Assembly (NCBI GenBank): GCA_021772075.1
Contig: JAETNQ010000017.1
Location: 1 to 64,000, forward strand
Direction: 5' to 3'
Source of the DNA: Lachnospiraceae bacterium
GTDB lineage: Bacteria > Bacillota > Clostridia > Lachnospirales > Lachnospiraceae
Length of the DNA stretch: 64,000 nucleotides
This document shows positions 55,586 to 64,000 of the stretch, piece by piece. Numbering within the stretch: the first letter of the stretch is position 1; each line of letters opens with the position of its first letter. The notes under the pieces are model-generated. The model did not search any database, was not told the DNA's origin, and saw nothing but the letters and a program-made list of their open reading frames with translations. A program made the translations under genes and the position numbers.

Positions 55586-56296
55586 ATGAATGCAAAAACT
55601 TATATCGTCCTTATAGAAGACGAAAAAAACATCTGTAATTTTATCGCTACTACGCTTACCGCCCAAGGATACAAAGTATCCGCCGCCCCCAATGCCCGGT
55701 CCGGCCTAAGCCTCATCACCTCCGGCTGCCCGGATCTGGTCCTTCTCGATCTCGGCCTTCCCGACAGGGACGGCATCGAAATCATCCGCGAAATCCGCAC
55801 CTGGGCCAGCATCCCTATTATTGTTATTTCCGCCCGTACCCAGGAACAGGAAAAAGTTCTGGCCCTGGACTGCGGCGCCGACGATTATATTACCAAGCCT
55901 TTCGGCTCTTCCGAGCTGATGGCCCGCATCCGCACGGCCCTCCGGCACAGCAACCGGCTCCAGACCGGTTCCCGCTTGAACCAGAGGCCTTACCGGGCAA
56001 ACGGGCTGGTCATCGACTTCGAAAAACGCCTCGTCACCCTGAACGGAGAAAATATCCACCTGACCCAGATCGAATTCAAGATCGTCTCCCTCCTCGCCCG
56101 CAGCTCCGGCAAGGTAATTACCTATGACTCCATCATTTCCCATGTATGGGGGCCTTATGCCGACGACAATAACCGCATCCTGCGGGTCAATATGGCCAAC
56201 ATCCGGCGGAAGCTGGAGCAGAATCCTGCAGAACCCCATTATATTTTTACGGAAATCGGCATCGGCTACCGTATGCTGGAAGACCAGGAAGGATGA
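55586..56296 (+). CDS. KdpE-like response regulator
   Basis: A 236-residue OmpR/PhoB-type regulator. Receiver with EDEK pocket, phospho-Asp in VLLDLGLPDRDG (about 54), Lys in TKPFG, then a winged-helix DNA-binding domain (about 135-230, ending NIRRKLEQ...FTEIGIGYRML). Sequence features (IIREIRTW, GADDYITKPFGSSEL) are KdpE-like. In other bacteria it activates the potassium pump kdpFABC, which is not in this window. Convergent with copA, 21 nt apart. Confidence 0.88.
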   Translation: MNAKTYIVLIEDEKNICNFIATTLTAQGYKVSAAPNARSGLSLITSGCPDLVLLDLGLPDRDGIEIIREIRTWASIPIIVISARTQEQEKVLALDCGADDYITKPFGSSELMARIRTALRHSNRLQTGSRLNQRPYRANGLVIDFEKRLVTLNGENIHLTQIEFKIVSLLARSSGKVITYDSIISHVWGPYADDNNRILRVNMANIRRKLEQNPAEPHYIFTEIGIGYRMLEDQEG

Positions 56297-56317
56297 CGCA
56301 TATCCCCTTCCGCCGTT

Positions 56318-56530
56318 TTAATCCTTTATTTCCACAACTTCATAGCCCGCTTCCGTCACCGCTTCTTTCAGCGCCTCTTCCGGCACCTCACGATCCAGGA
56401 CAACTACCGCGCTTTTTTCTTCCAGGCTCATCTCCACAGATGTTACGCCCTCCACTGCTTCCAACGCTTTCTGCACCCTTGCTGTGCAATGTCCGCAGGA
56501 CATTCCTTCCACGATCATTGTTTTCGTCAT
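56318..56530 (-). CDS. Possible separate CopZ copper chaperone from an internal start
   Basis: Within copA, ATG 56530 has AAGGAGG (56539-56545) eight bases upstream. From it a 70-residue protein is read in frame, starting [15 protein letters not shown] and ending GYEVVEIKD, the exact size and motif pattern of free CopZ chaperones, with the Cu(I)-binding CxxC. It may therefore be made both as part of CopA and alone. The upstream linker codons ([20 protein letters not shown]) look like translated intergenic sequence, consistent with a lost stop codon. A sequencing error at the stop is an alternative. Confidence 0.6.
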   Translation of the reverse strand: MTKTMIVEGMSCGHCTARVQKALEAVEGVTSVEMSLEEKSAVVVLDREVPEEALKEAVTEAGYEVVEIKD

Positions 56531-58987
56531 CTTTTTTTCCTCCTTGATAATATGGTTATTCATTACATAGTTGCTATCGGAATTTTGTTTCCATTCCGCT
56601 TCGTTCTTACATTCTGCTCCATTTCCGCTTTCCTTTGCCGCCTCCCGAAACCGCCGCAGGCGGAGCGCGTTCGTCACCACGCACACGCTGCTCAGGCTCA
56701 TGGCCGCAGCGCCGAACATAGGATTCAGCTTTATGCCGAAGAAAGGATATAATACCCCTGCCGCCAATGGTATTCCTATGCTGTTATAGAAAAATGCCCA
56801 GAACAGATTTTCTTTGATATTCCTGATCACTGCCTTGCTTAACCGGATCGCTGTAACCGCATCCCGCAGATCGCTTTTCATCAGAATAATATCCGCGCTT
56901 TCCATGGCCACGTCCGTTCCGGCTCCGATAGCGATCCCCACATCAGCGCTTGCCAGCGCCGGAGCGTCATTGATCCCGTCGCCGATCATGGCAACCTTCT
57001 TTCCTTGTTCCTTCAGCGCCCGGATCTTTTCTTCTTTTTCCCCCGGCAGAACTTCTGCAACCACTTCCGCAATTCCCAGTTTCTTCCTCACGGCTTCCGC
57101 TGTCTTCCGGTTATCCCCTGTCAGCATAATCGTTTGGATATGCATTTTCTGCAGCTGCCGGATCGCCTCCGCCGACGAATCTTTGATCGTATCCGCCACC
57201 GCTATCATCGCCATAACACGGACCGGTTCCTTTAGTCCGTCCTGATTTTCCCCTTCGCCGGCCTCCGCCCGTCCAAATATAAGGGGCGTCTTTCCTTCTT
57301 CTGCCAGCTGTTCCATCGCCCGTACTTGTTCTTCCGTAAAATGCGCCTCTTTTTCTTCCAGAAACTTCCGGTTCCCGGCATAATACAGGATATCTCCAAT
57401 CTTTCCCTGTATCCCTTTTCCGAATATTGCCTGGAATTCCTTCACTTCGGGCAATGCGAACCCCAGTTCCCCGGCGTATCCCATCACGGCATCGGCCAAG
57501 GGATGTTCGCTTGGCTTTTCCAATGCTGCCGCCAGCGCCACCGCTTCCTCCTTCGTCCATTCCTTGCCATAAACGACCACATCGGTAACGCGGGGTTTGC
57601 CCTCCGTCACTGTCCCCGTCTTATCCAGCACTACCGTATCCACTCCCCGGGCTTCCTGCAGCGCTTCCCCGGACTTGATCAGCACGCCGTATTTCGCTCC
57701 CACGCCCGTCCCTACCATGATTGCTACCGGGGTTGCCAGCCCGAGGGCGCAGGGACAGGAAATGACCAGCACTGCGATTCCTGCCGACATGGCGAATTCA
57801 AACCCGGCGCCGCTCACAAGCCATACCGCTGCCGCCAGCAAGGCAATCCCGATGACTACAGGCACGAATACACCCGCAATCTTATCCGCCAGCCTGGCAA
57901 TCGGCGCTTTCGATGCGCCCGCCTCTTCCACCAGCCGGATGATCTGGGATAATGTGGTGTCCTCCCCCACTTTTTCCGCGCGGCACTTCAGCGCCCCCGC
58001 CTTATTCACCGTAGCCGACACCACTTGGTCGCCCGCCTTCTTTTCCACCGGTATGCTTTCTCCCGTGATCGCCGATTCATCCACGCTGGAATTCCCTTCC
58101 AGAACCACCCCGTCCACCGGCACAAGGCTTCCCGGTTTTACGAGGAAGATATCCCCCTTTTCCACATCTTCCGTCGGAATCTGCTCTTCGGAACCGTCCT
58201 CCCTGAGTATAATCGCCGTTTTCGGCGACAGATCCATCAATTTCGTAATCGCCGCGCTGGTCTTTCCCTTTGATTTTGTTTCCAGATATTTTCCTACCGT
58301 AATCAAAGTTAAAATCGTTCCGGCGGACTCAAAGTAAATATCCATCGCATACTGCTCCACCAAAGCGGCGTCCCCGTGTCCCAGCCCATAACCGATCCTG
58401 AAAATAGCAAAGCATCCATAGGCGACGGCCGCCGATGCCCCGATCGCGATCAGGCTGTCCATATTCGGGCTTCCCCTGAACAAAGTTTTAAAACCCACTT
58501 TAAAATATTTCTGGTTTACATACAATATGGGCAGCAGCAGCAGGAACTGGGAAAATGCAAAGGCTACCGCATTCTCATTCCCATGGAAAGCCGCTTTGAT
58601 AAAACCGGGAACGGGCAGGCCGAACCACTCATAAAACATATGATGCATGGAAATATACATCAGCGGAACCAGAAAGCCGATAGAAATGCCCAGCCGCCGT
58701 TTCATGGCCTTTTCTTCCTCCTCCACTTTTTTCTTCAAGGCATCTTCTCCAGCCTTTATTCCCGCATTTCCCTGTGCTGTTTTCTTATTATTTTTTTTAT
58801 CCGCCCCGTAACCGGCCTTTTCTACTGCCTCTATGATCTCCTGTTCTGTCGCAGAACCTTCCACGCTCATGGAATTCGTCAGCAGACTGACCGAACAGGA
58901 CGTTACGCCGGGCACCTTCGACACCGCCTTTTCCACATGGGCGCTGCAGGCAGCGCAGCTCATCCCCGTTACTATATATTGTTCCAT
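56318..58987 (-). CDS. copA: Copper-exporting P1B-ATPase CopA with C-terminal CopZ-like domain
   Basis: An 889-residue P1B-1 ATPase. N-terminal HMA domain with CxxC in [13 protein letters not shown] (about 10), eight transmembrane helices, metal-channel CPC in SCPCALG (about 415), phosphorylation site DKTGT (about 455), [10 protein letters not shown] hinge, and YN / MSxSS motifs in the last helices ([11 protein letters not shown]). After the final helix a ~30-residue linker leads into a complete second HMA domain (GMSCGHC). That domain is preceded, within the frame, by AAGGAGG and ATG, exactly as a separate copZ gene would be. It follows csoR, which should repress it. Confidence 0.95.
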   Translation of the reverse strand: MEQYIVTGMSCAACSAHVEKAVSKVPGVTSCSVSLLTNSMSVEGSATEQEIIEAVEKAGYGADKKNNKKTAQGNAGIKAGEDALKKKVEEEEKAMKRRLGISIGFLVPLMYISMHHMFYEWFGLPVPGFIKAAFHGNENAVAFAFSQFLLLLPILYVNQKYFKVGFKTLFRGSPNMDSLIAIGASAAVAYGCFAIFRIGYGLGHGDAALVEQYAMDIYFESAGTILTLITVGKYLETKSKGKTSAAITKLMDLSPKTAIILREDGSEEQIPTEDVEKGDIFLVKPGSLVPVDGVVLEGNSSVDESAITGESIPVEKKAGDQVVSATVNKAGALKCRAEKVGEDTTLSQIIRLVEEAGASKAPIARLADKIAGVFVPVVIGIALLAAAVWLVSGAGFEFAMSAGIAVLVISCPCALGLATPVAIMVGTGVGAKYGVLIKSGEALQEARGVDTVVLDKTGTVTEGKPRVTDVVVYGKEWTKEEAVALAAALEKPSEHPLADAVMGYAGELGFALPEVKEFQAIFGKGIQGKIGDILYYAGNRKFLEEKEAHFTEEQVRAMEQLAEEGKTPLIFGRAEAGEGENQDGLKEPVRVMAMIAVADTIKDSSAEAIRQLQKMHIQTIMLTGDNRKTAEAVRKKLGIAEVVAEVLPGEKEEKIRALKEQGKKVAMIGDGINDAPALASADVGIAIGAGTDVAMESADIILMKSDLRDAVTAIRLSKAVIRNIKENLFWAFFYNSIGIPLAAGVLYPFFGIKLNPMFGAAAMSLSSVCVVTNALRLRRFREAAKESGNGAECKNEAEWKQNSDSNYVMNNHIIKEEKKMTKTMIVEGMSCGHCTARVQKALEAVEGVTSVEMSLEEKSAVVVLDREVPEEALKEAVTEAGYEVVEIKD

Positions 58988-59050
58988 ACACGCCTCCTAA
59001 TTGCTGTTCTATTTTACGATTCCGGTAACGACAGGACTTTTGCAGCCGAA

Positions 59051-59383
59051 TCATTTCATCAGCTTCTGCAAGGTCTCCAGCAGCTCATCGATCGTTTCCT
59101 CCCTGCCTTCTTTGATATCGTTCACTACGCAGCTCCTGATATGATTCGCAAGCAATACCTTGTTAAAACTATTCAGCGCCGCGTTCACCGCCGCCACTTG
59201 GACGAGGATATCCGTACAATACCTTCCTTCCTCCACCATCCCTCTGATTCCCCGTATCTGCCCTTCGATACGGTTTAAACGGTGGATCAGGTCCTTATAT
59301 TCCTTCTCCTGCCGTTCCTTCGTCCTATATCCATCCTCTTTTTCCATCCGTTTCCCCCTATGCTGATGCATCGTTTCTAACAT
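59051..59383 (-). CDS. csoR: Copper-sensing repressor CsoR
   Basis: A 110-residue all-helical CsoR/RcnR-family regulator. The Cu(I) ligands are Cys in YCTDILVQ, then His and Cys in NHIRSCV. LNRIEGQIRGI is the family signature. I start at ATG 59383 with AAGGA upstream; the longer frame to 59503 crosses the promoter. It should bind the dyad inside its own promoter and control copA, which starts 64 nt downstream. Confidence 0.94.
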   Translation of the reverse strand: MLETMHQHRGKRMEKEDGYRTKERQEKEYKDLIHRLNRIEGQIRGIRGMVEEGRYCTDILVQVAAVNAALNSFNKVLLANHIRSCVVNDIKEGREETIDELLETLQKLMK

Positions 59384-59419
59384 TGAGACTTCCTTTTTAT
59401 TATTCCCCTTTCCAACACT

Positions 59420-59448
59420 AATATATACCCCCATAGGGTATATGTCAA
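59420..59448 (-). promoter_or_regulatory. csoR-copA promoter with CsoR operator in the spacer
   Basis: Minus-strand TTGACA (59443-59448), 17-nt spacer, TATATT (59420-59425). The dyad ATATACCC-CCATA-GGGTATAT (59423-59443) has perfect 8-bp arms and a G/C tract core as known for CsoR operators. It fills the spacer, so bound CsoR would block polymerase. Confidence 0.85.
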
Positions 59449-59512
59449 TAAAAATATGCAGAATCAGGGGAATCCATTTTGGCAGACAACAAGAGCATGC
59501 CATGCTGGAGAC

Positions 59513-59782
59513 AAGGCTGTGGAGCCTGGCGAAAAAATCGGTTGGGAGGAAGAGCGTTTTTTGCTGTTGCTTCCTGTCAGAATTTCACTTATGAAATGGA
59601 TAAAAACCAAGGGAGAAATTGCCACGGATGGCAATTTCAGGAAGACGGGGCATGAATGCCCCTTTCTTCCGACCCGATCGGTTCCACAATACTTTCCCAT
59701 TTCATTAGTGAAATCTGATGGGAAGCTCCAGCAAAAAACGCTCTCCCTCCCAACCGATTTTTTCGCCAGGCTCCACAGCCTT
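59513..59782. repeat. Nested 270-bp inverted repeat
   Basis: Outer arms of 54 nt (59513-59566 and 59729-59782) match at 53 of 54 positions as inverted repeats. The pairing continues inward for about 30 more bases with a few mismatches. The centre holds further hairpins: GAAATTGCC..GGCAATTTC (59615-59638) and GGAAGA.GGGGCA..TGCCCC..TCTTCC (59640-59670). No open reading frame fits. It fills the interval between the zinc ATPase stop (59790) and the csoR promoter. A MITE-like element or a large structured RNA are both possible; no target duplication was found. Confidence 0.85.
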
Positions 59783-59789
59783 ATTCCAA

Positions 59790-61661
59790 TCACTTCATAG
59801 CCCGCATTGCATTCAGGATCGCGATTACAGCCACCCCTACATCCGCAAAAACCGCCGCCCACATAGACGCTATTCCAACGGCCGCCAGCAGCAATACCAG
59901 CACTTTCACCCCTATGGCAAAAACGATATTCTGCTTTACGATTCCAAGAGTCTTTTTCGAAATCTGCATTGCTTTCACAATCTTGGACGGTTCGTCTGTC
60001 ATAATGACCACATCCGCCGCTTCGATCGCCGCATCGGAGCCGAGGCCCCCCATGGCTACGCCGATATCAGCCCTGGCCAGTACGGGAGCGTCGTTGATGC
60101 CGTCGCCTACGAAAATCAGCCGCCCTTTTTCCGATTTCGATGCCAGCAGCTTCTCTACCTGTTCCACTTTATCTCCGGGAAGAAGTTCCGCATACACCTC
60201 CGTAATTCCCAGTTCCCTGGCTATGCTGTCCGCCGTTTTTTTCCGGTCTCCGGTCAGCATGACAATATTTTTCATGCCGACAGCTCTGAAACCGTCCACT
60301 GCCGTTTTCGCATCCTCTTTGACCTCGTCCGCGATCACGATATATCCCAGATATTTCTGTTCTTTTGCCACATGAACGATAGTTCCCGCTTCTTCCGGCA
60401 ATTTGGGTTCCACATTCCGGTTTTTCATCAGTTTATCGTTTCCCGCCAGAACGCGCTGACCGTCCAAAATAGCACAAACGCCATGTCCTGCCGTTTCCTC
60501 CACATCCCTTATCCGGGAATCATCGATCTCCTTTCCGTATGCCTGCACGAGAGAGCGGGAAATCGGGTGATTGGAATAATTTTCCGCATATGCCGCCGTT
60601 TCCAATACTTCCTCTTCCGTGCTTCCTTCCGCCGGAACAATCTTTCTCACGCCAAATACTCCCTTAGTGAGAGTCCCTGTCTTATCCATAACGATCATTT
60701 CCGCAGCCGCAAGGGCTTCCAGATAATTGCTGCCTTTGATTAAAATACCTTCTCTGCTGGCTCCTCCCAGTCCGCCGAAAAAGCTTAACGGAATGCTGAT
60801 CACTAATGCGCACGGGCAGGAAATAACCAAAAAGCTTAACGCCCGGTATATCCAATCCACCCAGCCGCCCCCGGCAGCCAGAGGGGGAACCAGCGCCAGA
60901 AGCGCCGCAAGCCCTACCACCACCGGAGTATAATATCTGGCAAACTTCGTAATAAAATGTTCTGCCTCCGATTTTTTGCTTCCCGCATTCTCCACCAAAT
61001 CCAATATTTTCGCCACCGTGGATTCCCCGAACTCCTTCGATACCTGAACCTCCAGCACGCCGGAAAGATTCACACAGCCGCTGATGACATCCTCGCCCTC
61101 TGCCACATCCCTTGGAATACTCTCCCCGGTAAGAGCCATGGTATCCAAGGAAGAAGTTCCCTTAACCACCTTCCCGTCCAGGGGAATTCTTTCTCCTGGC
61201 TTGACCAGTATCGTCTCGCCGATCTCCACCTCTTCCGGCCCTACTTCCGCCACGGCGCCGTCCCTGATCACATTGGCATAATCCGGGCGGATATCCATCA
61301 AATCGGCAATGGATTTCCTGGATCTGTTTACCGCATAAGACTGGAAGCATTCCCCCACCTGGTAAAAGAGCATCACCGCTACAGCTTCCGCGTATTCCCC
61401 TACAAAGAAGGCTCCTGCGGTAGCAATTGTCATCAGGAAATTTTCATCAAAAATCTGTCCTTGCCCGATATTTTTTACCGCCTTTTTTACAACATCCCCG
61501 CCTATCACAATATAAGCAGCCAGAAATATAATCAGTGAGGCGCTTATGCTCCAGGAACCAAATTCCCAATAAGGAGCGAAACGGGAAAACAAAACTGCGG
61601 CCAAATACACTGCGGCTCCTGCGCCTACCCGCTTTATCCTTTTTTTCAACTTCTTGCTCAT
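59790..61661 (-). CDS. Zinc/cadmium/lead-exporting P1B-2 ATPase
   Basis: A 623-residue metal pump (CadA/ZntA type). Basic N-terminus, transmembrane helices, CPC in SCPCALVISIP (about 285), DKTGTL phosphorylation site (about 330), [11 protein letters not shown] hinge, and the Lys/Asp of the last helices. Pairs of N-terminal HMA domains seen in CadA are absent; a single HMA is encoded as a separate protein upstream, overlapping by 4 nt. P1B-2 class follows from the CPC context. Controlled by the upstream ArsR-type repressor. Cannot tell Zn from Cd preference. Confidence 0.93.
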   Translation of the reverse strand: MSKKLKKRIKRVGAGAAVYLAAVLFSRFAPYWEFGSWSISASLIIFLAAYIVIGGDVVKKAVKNIGQGQIFDENFLMTIATAGAFFVGEYAEAVAVMLFYQVGECFQSYAVNRSRKSIADLMDIRPDYANVIRDGAVAEVGPEEVEIGETILVKPGERIPLDGKVVKGTSSLDTMALTGESIPRDVAEGEDVISGCVNLSGVLEVQVSKEFGESTVAKILDLVENAGSKKSEAEHFITKFARYYTPVVVGLAALLALVPPLAAGGGWVDWIYRALSFLVISCPCALVISIPLSFFGGLGGASREGILIKGSNYLEALAAAEMIVMDKTGTLTKGVFGVRKIVPAEGSTEEEVLETAAYAENYSNHPISRSLVQAYGKEIDDSRIRDVEETAGHGVCAILDGQRVLAGNDKLMKNRNVEPKLPEEAGTIVHVAKEQKYLGYIVIADEVKEDAKTAVDGFRAVGMKNIVMLTGDRKKTADSIARELGITEVYAELLPGDKVEQVEKLLASKSEKGRLIFVGDGINDAPVLARADIGVAMGGLGSDAAIEAADVVIMTDEPSKIVKAMQISKKTLGIVKQNIVFAIGVKVLVLLLAAVGIASMWAAVFADVGVAVIAILNAMRAMK

Positions 61662-61879
61662 TTTTCCACCACTTCCACATCCGGTTCGTATTTTTTTACG
61701 ACCTTTTTAATTTCCTTTGTAATTTTATCCGCCTTTGCATCGTCCACCTCTATTGTCAGCTTCTGCGTCAGGAATGCCACCGTGCTTTTCGTCACTCCCT
61801 CCAGCTTTCCAACCGCCGCTTCGATTTCCGCCGCGCAATGTGCGCAGTCCAATTCCTCCAAAATATAAGTTTTCCTCAT
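61658..61879 (-). CDS. Stand-alone HMA metal-binding protein
   Basis: A 73-residue ferredoxin-fold metal-binding protein beginning MRKTYILEELDCAHCAAEIE, with CxxC preceded by Asp (DCAHC), the pattern of Zn/Cd HMA domains. Probably delivers metal to the ATPase, whose start overlaps its stop by 4 nt (ATGA). GGAGGAG lies before ATG 61879. In most CadA proteins this domain is fused to the pump. Confidence 0.9.
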   Translation of the reverse strand: MRKTYILEELDCAHCAAEIEAAVGKLEGVTKSTVAFLTQKLTIEVDDAKADKITKEIKKVVKKYEPDVEVVEK

Positions 61880-61906
61880 TTTCTTCTCCTCCTTTATTTT
61901 TTCTTT

Positions 61907-62278
61907 TTATTCATCTTCTTCGATATGGTCCAAGCCCTGGCTCAAAATCGTCTTAATATGGCTGTCCGCAAGGGAATAGAACACCGTCTTCCCTTCCCGC
62001 CTGTTTCGCACCAGATCCATTTGCTTTAAAGTGCGGAGCTGGTGGGAAATCGCCGACTGCGTCATATTCAGCGTCTGCGCCAGATCACAGACGCACATTT
62101 CCCCGCACATCAGCACATACAGCATTTTGATTCTGGTGGAATCTGCAAACACCTTGAAAAAATCCGCCAGATCATAAAGCTTATCTTCTTCCGGCATCTG
62201 CTCGTTCACCCTTTTTACCGTCTCCTCATGCACATGGATATATTCACATTTTTCTATCTGCTCTTCCTTACGCTTCAT
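61907..62278 (-). CDS. ArsR/SmtB-family metal-sensing repressor
   Basis: A 123-residue winged-helix repressor from ATG 62278 (GAGG six bases upstream; 62284 is an alternative). MCVCDLA and TQSAISHQLRTLK form the DNA-binding part. The last helix ADSHIKTILSQGLDHIEEDE carries Asp, His, His and Glu at the alpha5 zinc-binding positions, as in CzrA/SmtB. An N-terminal Cys and HVHE cluster plus MCVCD may form a second, CadC-like site. It derepresses the HMA-ATPase genes when zinc or cadmium rises. Confidence 0.9.
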   Translation of the reverse strand: MKRKEEQIEKCEYIHVHEETVKRVNEQMPEEDKLYDLADFFKVFADSTRIKMLYVLMCGEMCVCDLAQTLNMTQSAISHQLRTLKQMDLVRNRREGKTVFYSLADSHIKTILSQGLDHIEEDE

Positions 62279-62300
62279 AACCATCCTCTTATCCTTCTAT

Positions 62301-62320
62301 ATATGAATGAATGTTCATAT
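62301..62320 (-). promoter_or_regulatory. Operator of the ArsR/SmtB repressor
   Basis: ATATGAA-TGAATG-TTCATAT is a perfect 7-6-7 inverted repeat 23 nt before the repressor start. Half-site TGAA and spacing match the 12-2-12 type sites of SmtB/CzrA. A flanking ATGTTCAT may be a further half site. Confidence 0.8.
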
Positions 62321-62390
62321 GTTCATTATATCATTTCTTTTACAGATGTCAACATCGGTTTTACTTATTTTTTTCTATTCGCCCGTACTA

Positions 62391-62438
62391 GCAAAAAACA
62401 GGCATCGACAAATACCTGGATCCTTGTCGATGCCTGTT
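62391..62438 (-). terminator. Strong terminator after the right-edge MCP gene
   Basis: Perfect 15-bp stem: AACAGGCATCGACAA (62397-62411) with TTGTCGATGCCTGTT (62424-62438), loop of 12. On the minus strand it is followed by TTTTTTGC. Begins 39 nt after the MCP stop and insulates the metal operon. Confidence 0.93.
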
Positions 62439-62476
62439 CTCTTCCTTCCTATATATCATTCAAAACTTTCTTTTTC

Positions 62477-64000
62477 CTATGTATTATCTGAAAACTCAAA
62501 ATGCATCAGCATAGCCTGCAAAGTCTGTGCATGCGCTGCCAGTTCCTGGCTGGTAGCCGAACTTTCCTGCGCCGCCGCAGAATTGCTTTCTACAACTCCG
62601 GAAATCACTTCGATCCCTTCGTTAATCTCATTGACCGCCTTCGCCTGGGTTTCGCAGTCCTCCTTTACGATCCCGTTCAGTTCTACCACTTTCTTTATTC
62701 CGTCGCTTACTGCGTAAAAAGCTTCCGCCGTCGTTCTTGCAATCTCGTTTCCGCTTTCCACTTCGCCCATGGACTTTTGGATCAATTCCCTTGTATTAGT
62801 CGCCGCTTCCGATGACTGGCCAGCCAGCTTCCCGATCTCGCTGGCAACCACGGCAAAGCCTTTCCCGGCTTCTCCCGCCCTTGCCGCCTCAATCGAAGCA
62901 TTCAAGGCAAGAAGATTCGTCTGCTCCGCAATTTCTTCAATCGTTCCGATAATGGACTCGATCTCTTTCGATGTCTGGGAAATAATATCCATCTCGCCCA
63001 TCATCCGATCCATCTGCGTATTGCCGATCTCTGCCTGTTCCTTCACTTCATTCGCATAATTGCTGGCTTCTTCGGCACGTTTTGCCCCGTTTGATGCCTT
63101 TTCCCCCATATCGCTGACCATCTCCGCAATCTGCTGCACGCTTTCCGCCTGTTCCGCAGAACCCTCTGCCAAAGACTGGGCAGACATCGCCATTTGCTCC
63201 GACGCGGCGCTCACCTGCTGGGAAGTTTTTGAAATATTAGAGATCGTTGAGCCTAATTCATGCTTAATTTCCCTCATGGAATCCAGAATCGACTTGAAAT
63301 CCCCCTGATATTTATCCTTATGGTAAGAGGTAACGTCAAAATTCCCTCCTGCCATTTTTTCCAATATCGCGCTTTCATCGCGGATAATCGCCACCAAATT
63401 GCCGATAAACTCCCTGATATGATCGGACAATTCCCCGAATTCGTCCTTAGCCTCATATTCCAGACGGGTATCCAGATTCCCTTCCTGGATTCCCTTCATA
63501 GCCTTTGCGATCTCCCTCAAAGGTTTCACGACAATCGTCCTTACCGCTACGGAAACCGTTCCGCCTATCATAATCGCTCCGACTGCGCAGGCTAACATGA
63601 TTATCATGGAAAACCAATAAGTACTCTCCACCTTCACAGAAGCTGTGCGGCTTCCGGCAGCGTTGTATTCCACTATTTTTTCCATCGCGCTGCTAAAGCT
63701 TTTATAATATTCTTCCGCCTGGCTCGCCATCATTTCCCCTGCCCGGGCTACTTCCCCCGCCTGGCTCAGTTCCATAATCTGCTCGCTTACGCCCAAATAG
63801 GTCTCCCATTCCTTTCTTGCCGCTTCCAGCAATGTCCGGTCTTCCTCTTGCTTAATATAGCTTTCATATAAGGCCGTCCGTTCATCGATCTCCGCCAAAA
63901 GCTGTTCCATTTCCGTTTCATAATTCTTCCTCGCTTCTTCCGAGCCAGAAACCATATGCCCGTACTGAAGAGTCCTGAAATCCGCACTCAGCCCCTTCAA
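62477..64000 (-). CDS. Methyl-accepting chemotaxis protein, N-terminus outside the window
   Basis: 507 residues to the right edge; the frame is still open at 64000, so the N-terminal helix is missing. Present are the end of a helical extracellular sensor (about 1-125), a transmembrane helix (about 128-155), HAMP (about 155-210) and the signalling coiled coil with the hairpin [24 protein letters not shown] (split around residues 360-385). No C-terminal pentapeptide. It lies outside the che cluster, 8 kb away, on the same strand, in its own unit. Confidence 0.92.
   Translation of the reverse strand: MKGLSADFRTLQYGHMVSGSEEARKNYETEMEQLLAEIDERTALYESYIKQEEDRTLLEAARKEWETYLGVSEQIMELSQAGEVARAGEMMASQAEEYYKSFSSAMEKIVEYNAAGSRTASVKVESTYWFSMIIMLACAVGAIMIGGTVSVAVRTIVVKPLREIAKAMKGIQEGNLDTRLEYEAKDEFGELSDHIREFIGNLVAIIRDESAILEKMAGGNFDVTSYHKDKYQGDFKSILDSMREIKHELGSTISNISKTSQQVSAASEQMAMSAQSLAEGSAEQAESVQQIAEMVSDMGEKASNGAKRAEEASNYANEVKEQAEIGNTQMDRMMGEMDIISQTSKEIESIIGTIEEIAEQTNLLALNASIEAARAGEAGKGFAVVASEIGKLAGQSSEAATNTRELIQKSMGEVESGNEIARTTAEAFYAVSDGIKKVVELNGIVKEDCETQAKAVNEINEGIEVISGVVESNSAAAQESSATSQELAAHAQTLQAMLMHFEFSDNT

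Noticed and set aside
59384-59503. N-terminal extension of CsoR to 59503
   Set aside because: It would translate the csoR promoter and operator; CsoR proteins start near 59383.
59464-59862. Open frames on both strands across the nested inverted repeat
   Set aside because: They read through the palindromic arms and mirror one another; no start signals or domain.

Overview
The window looks like chromosomal DNA of a strictly anaerobic Firmicute, most likely a gut Lachnospiraceae (Clostridium cluster XIVa). Supporting signs are the purine-rich ribosome binding sites, anaerobic ribonucleotide reductase, rubrerythrin, a ClpC-RadA block, many small lineage-typical proteins (a protein often labelled endosialidase in this family, DUF6512-like and DUF6142-like membrane proteins) and moderate GC. 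No phage, IS transposase, CRISPR array or rRNA was seen.

Layout. 1-911: tRNA-Trp and lspA (+). 918-9355 (-): GntR regulator, clpC, a conserved small protein, radA and a heterodimeric ABC exporter. 9421-14919 (-): purE-purM-purN-purD, then a zinc-ribbon protein and an SH3b membrane protein with a poly-Asp cytoplasmic tail. 14931-21686 (-): M29-type peptidase with a large N-terminal extension, small membrane proteins, pyrE, a GC-rich structured leader, pyrF and a Nudix-like protein. 21722-31752: NrdD with a C-terminal glutaredoxin domain behind NrdR-like boxes, a TPR lipoprotein, rubrerythrin, a thioesterase, a GH36 alpha-galactosidase, small proteins and a secreted Ser/Gly-linker protein with a long leader. 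32274-38928: aroC, a convergent beta-propeller lactonase, and an XRE-cupin regulator with a complete potABCD polyamine importer. 38971-42164 (-): DUF4430 lipoprotein, ECF S component, DUF896, 5-formyl-THF cyclo-ligase and proA.

42260-54328 (-) is a single-strand signalling cluster: response regulator-HD-GYP, histidine kinase, a second response regulator-HD-GYP with an altered HD motif, CheR, CheB, a CheY-like protein, CheA, CheW and two chemoreceptors. A third, partial receptor lies at the right edge. No flagellar, pilus, CheC, CheD or CheZ genes are visible. Diverging from it is a short KdpD-like kinase with KdpE, without kdpFABC.

56318-62320 (-) holds two metal-export loci. The copper locus is csoR-copA, where the CopA reading frame runs into a CopZ-like domain that still has its own Shine-Dalgarno and ATG. 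The zinc/cadmium locus is an ArsR/SmtB regulator, a separate HMA protein and a P1B-type ATPase. A 270-bp nested inverted repeat separates them.

The most unusual observations are the CopA/CopZ fusion with an internal start, the nested inverted repeat at 59513-59782, a 39-nt repeat found behind two terminators with compensatory base changes (5847-5889 and 42171-42209), the HD-GYP-linked chemosensory cluster, the poly-Asp SH3b protein, and the DUF4430/ECF-S pair.
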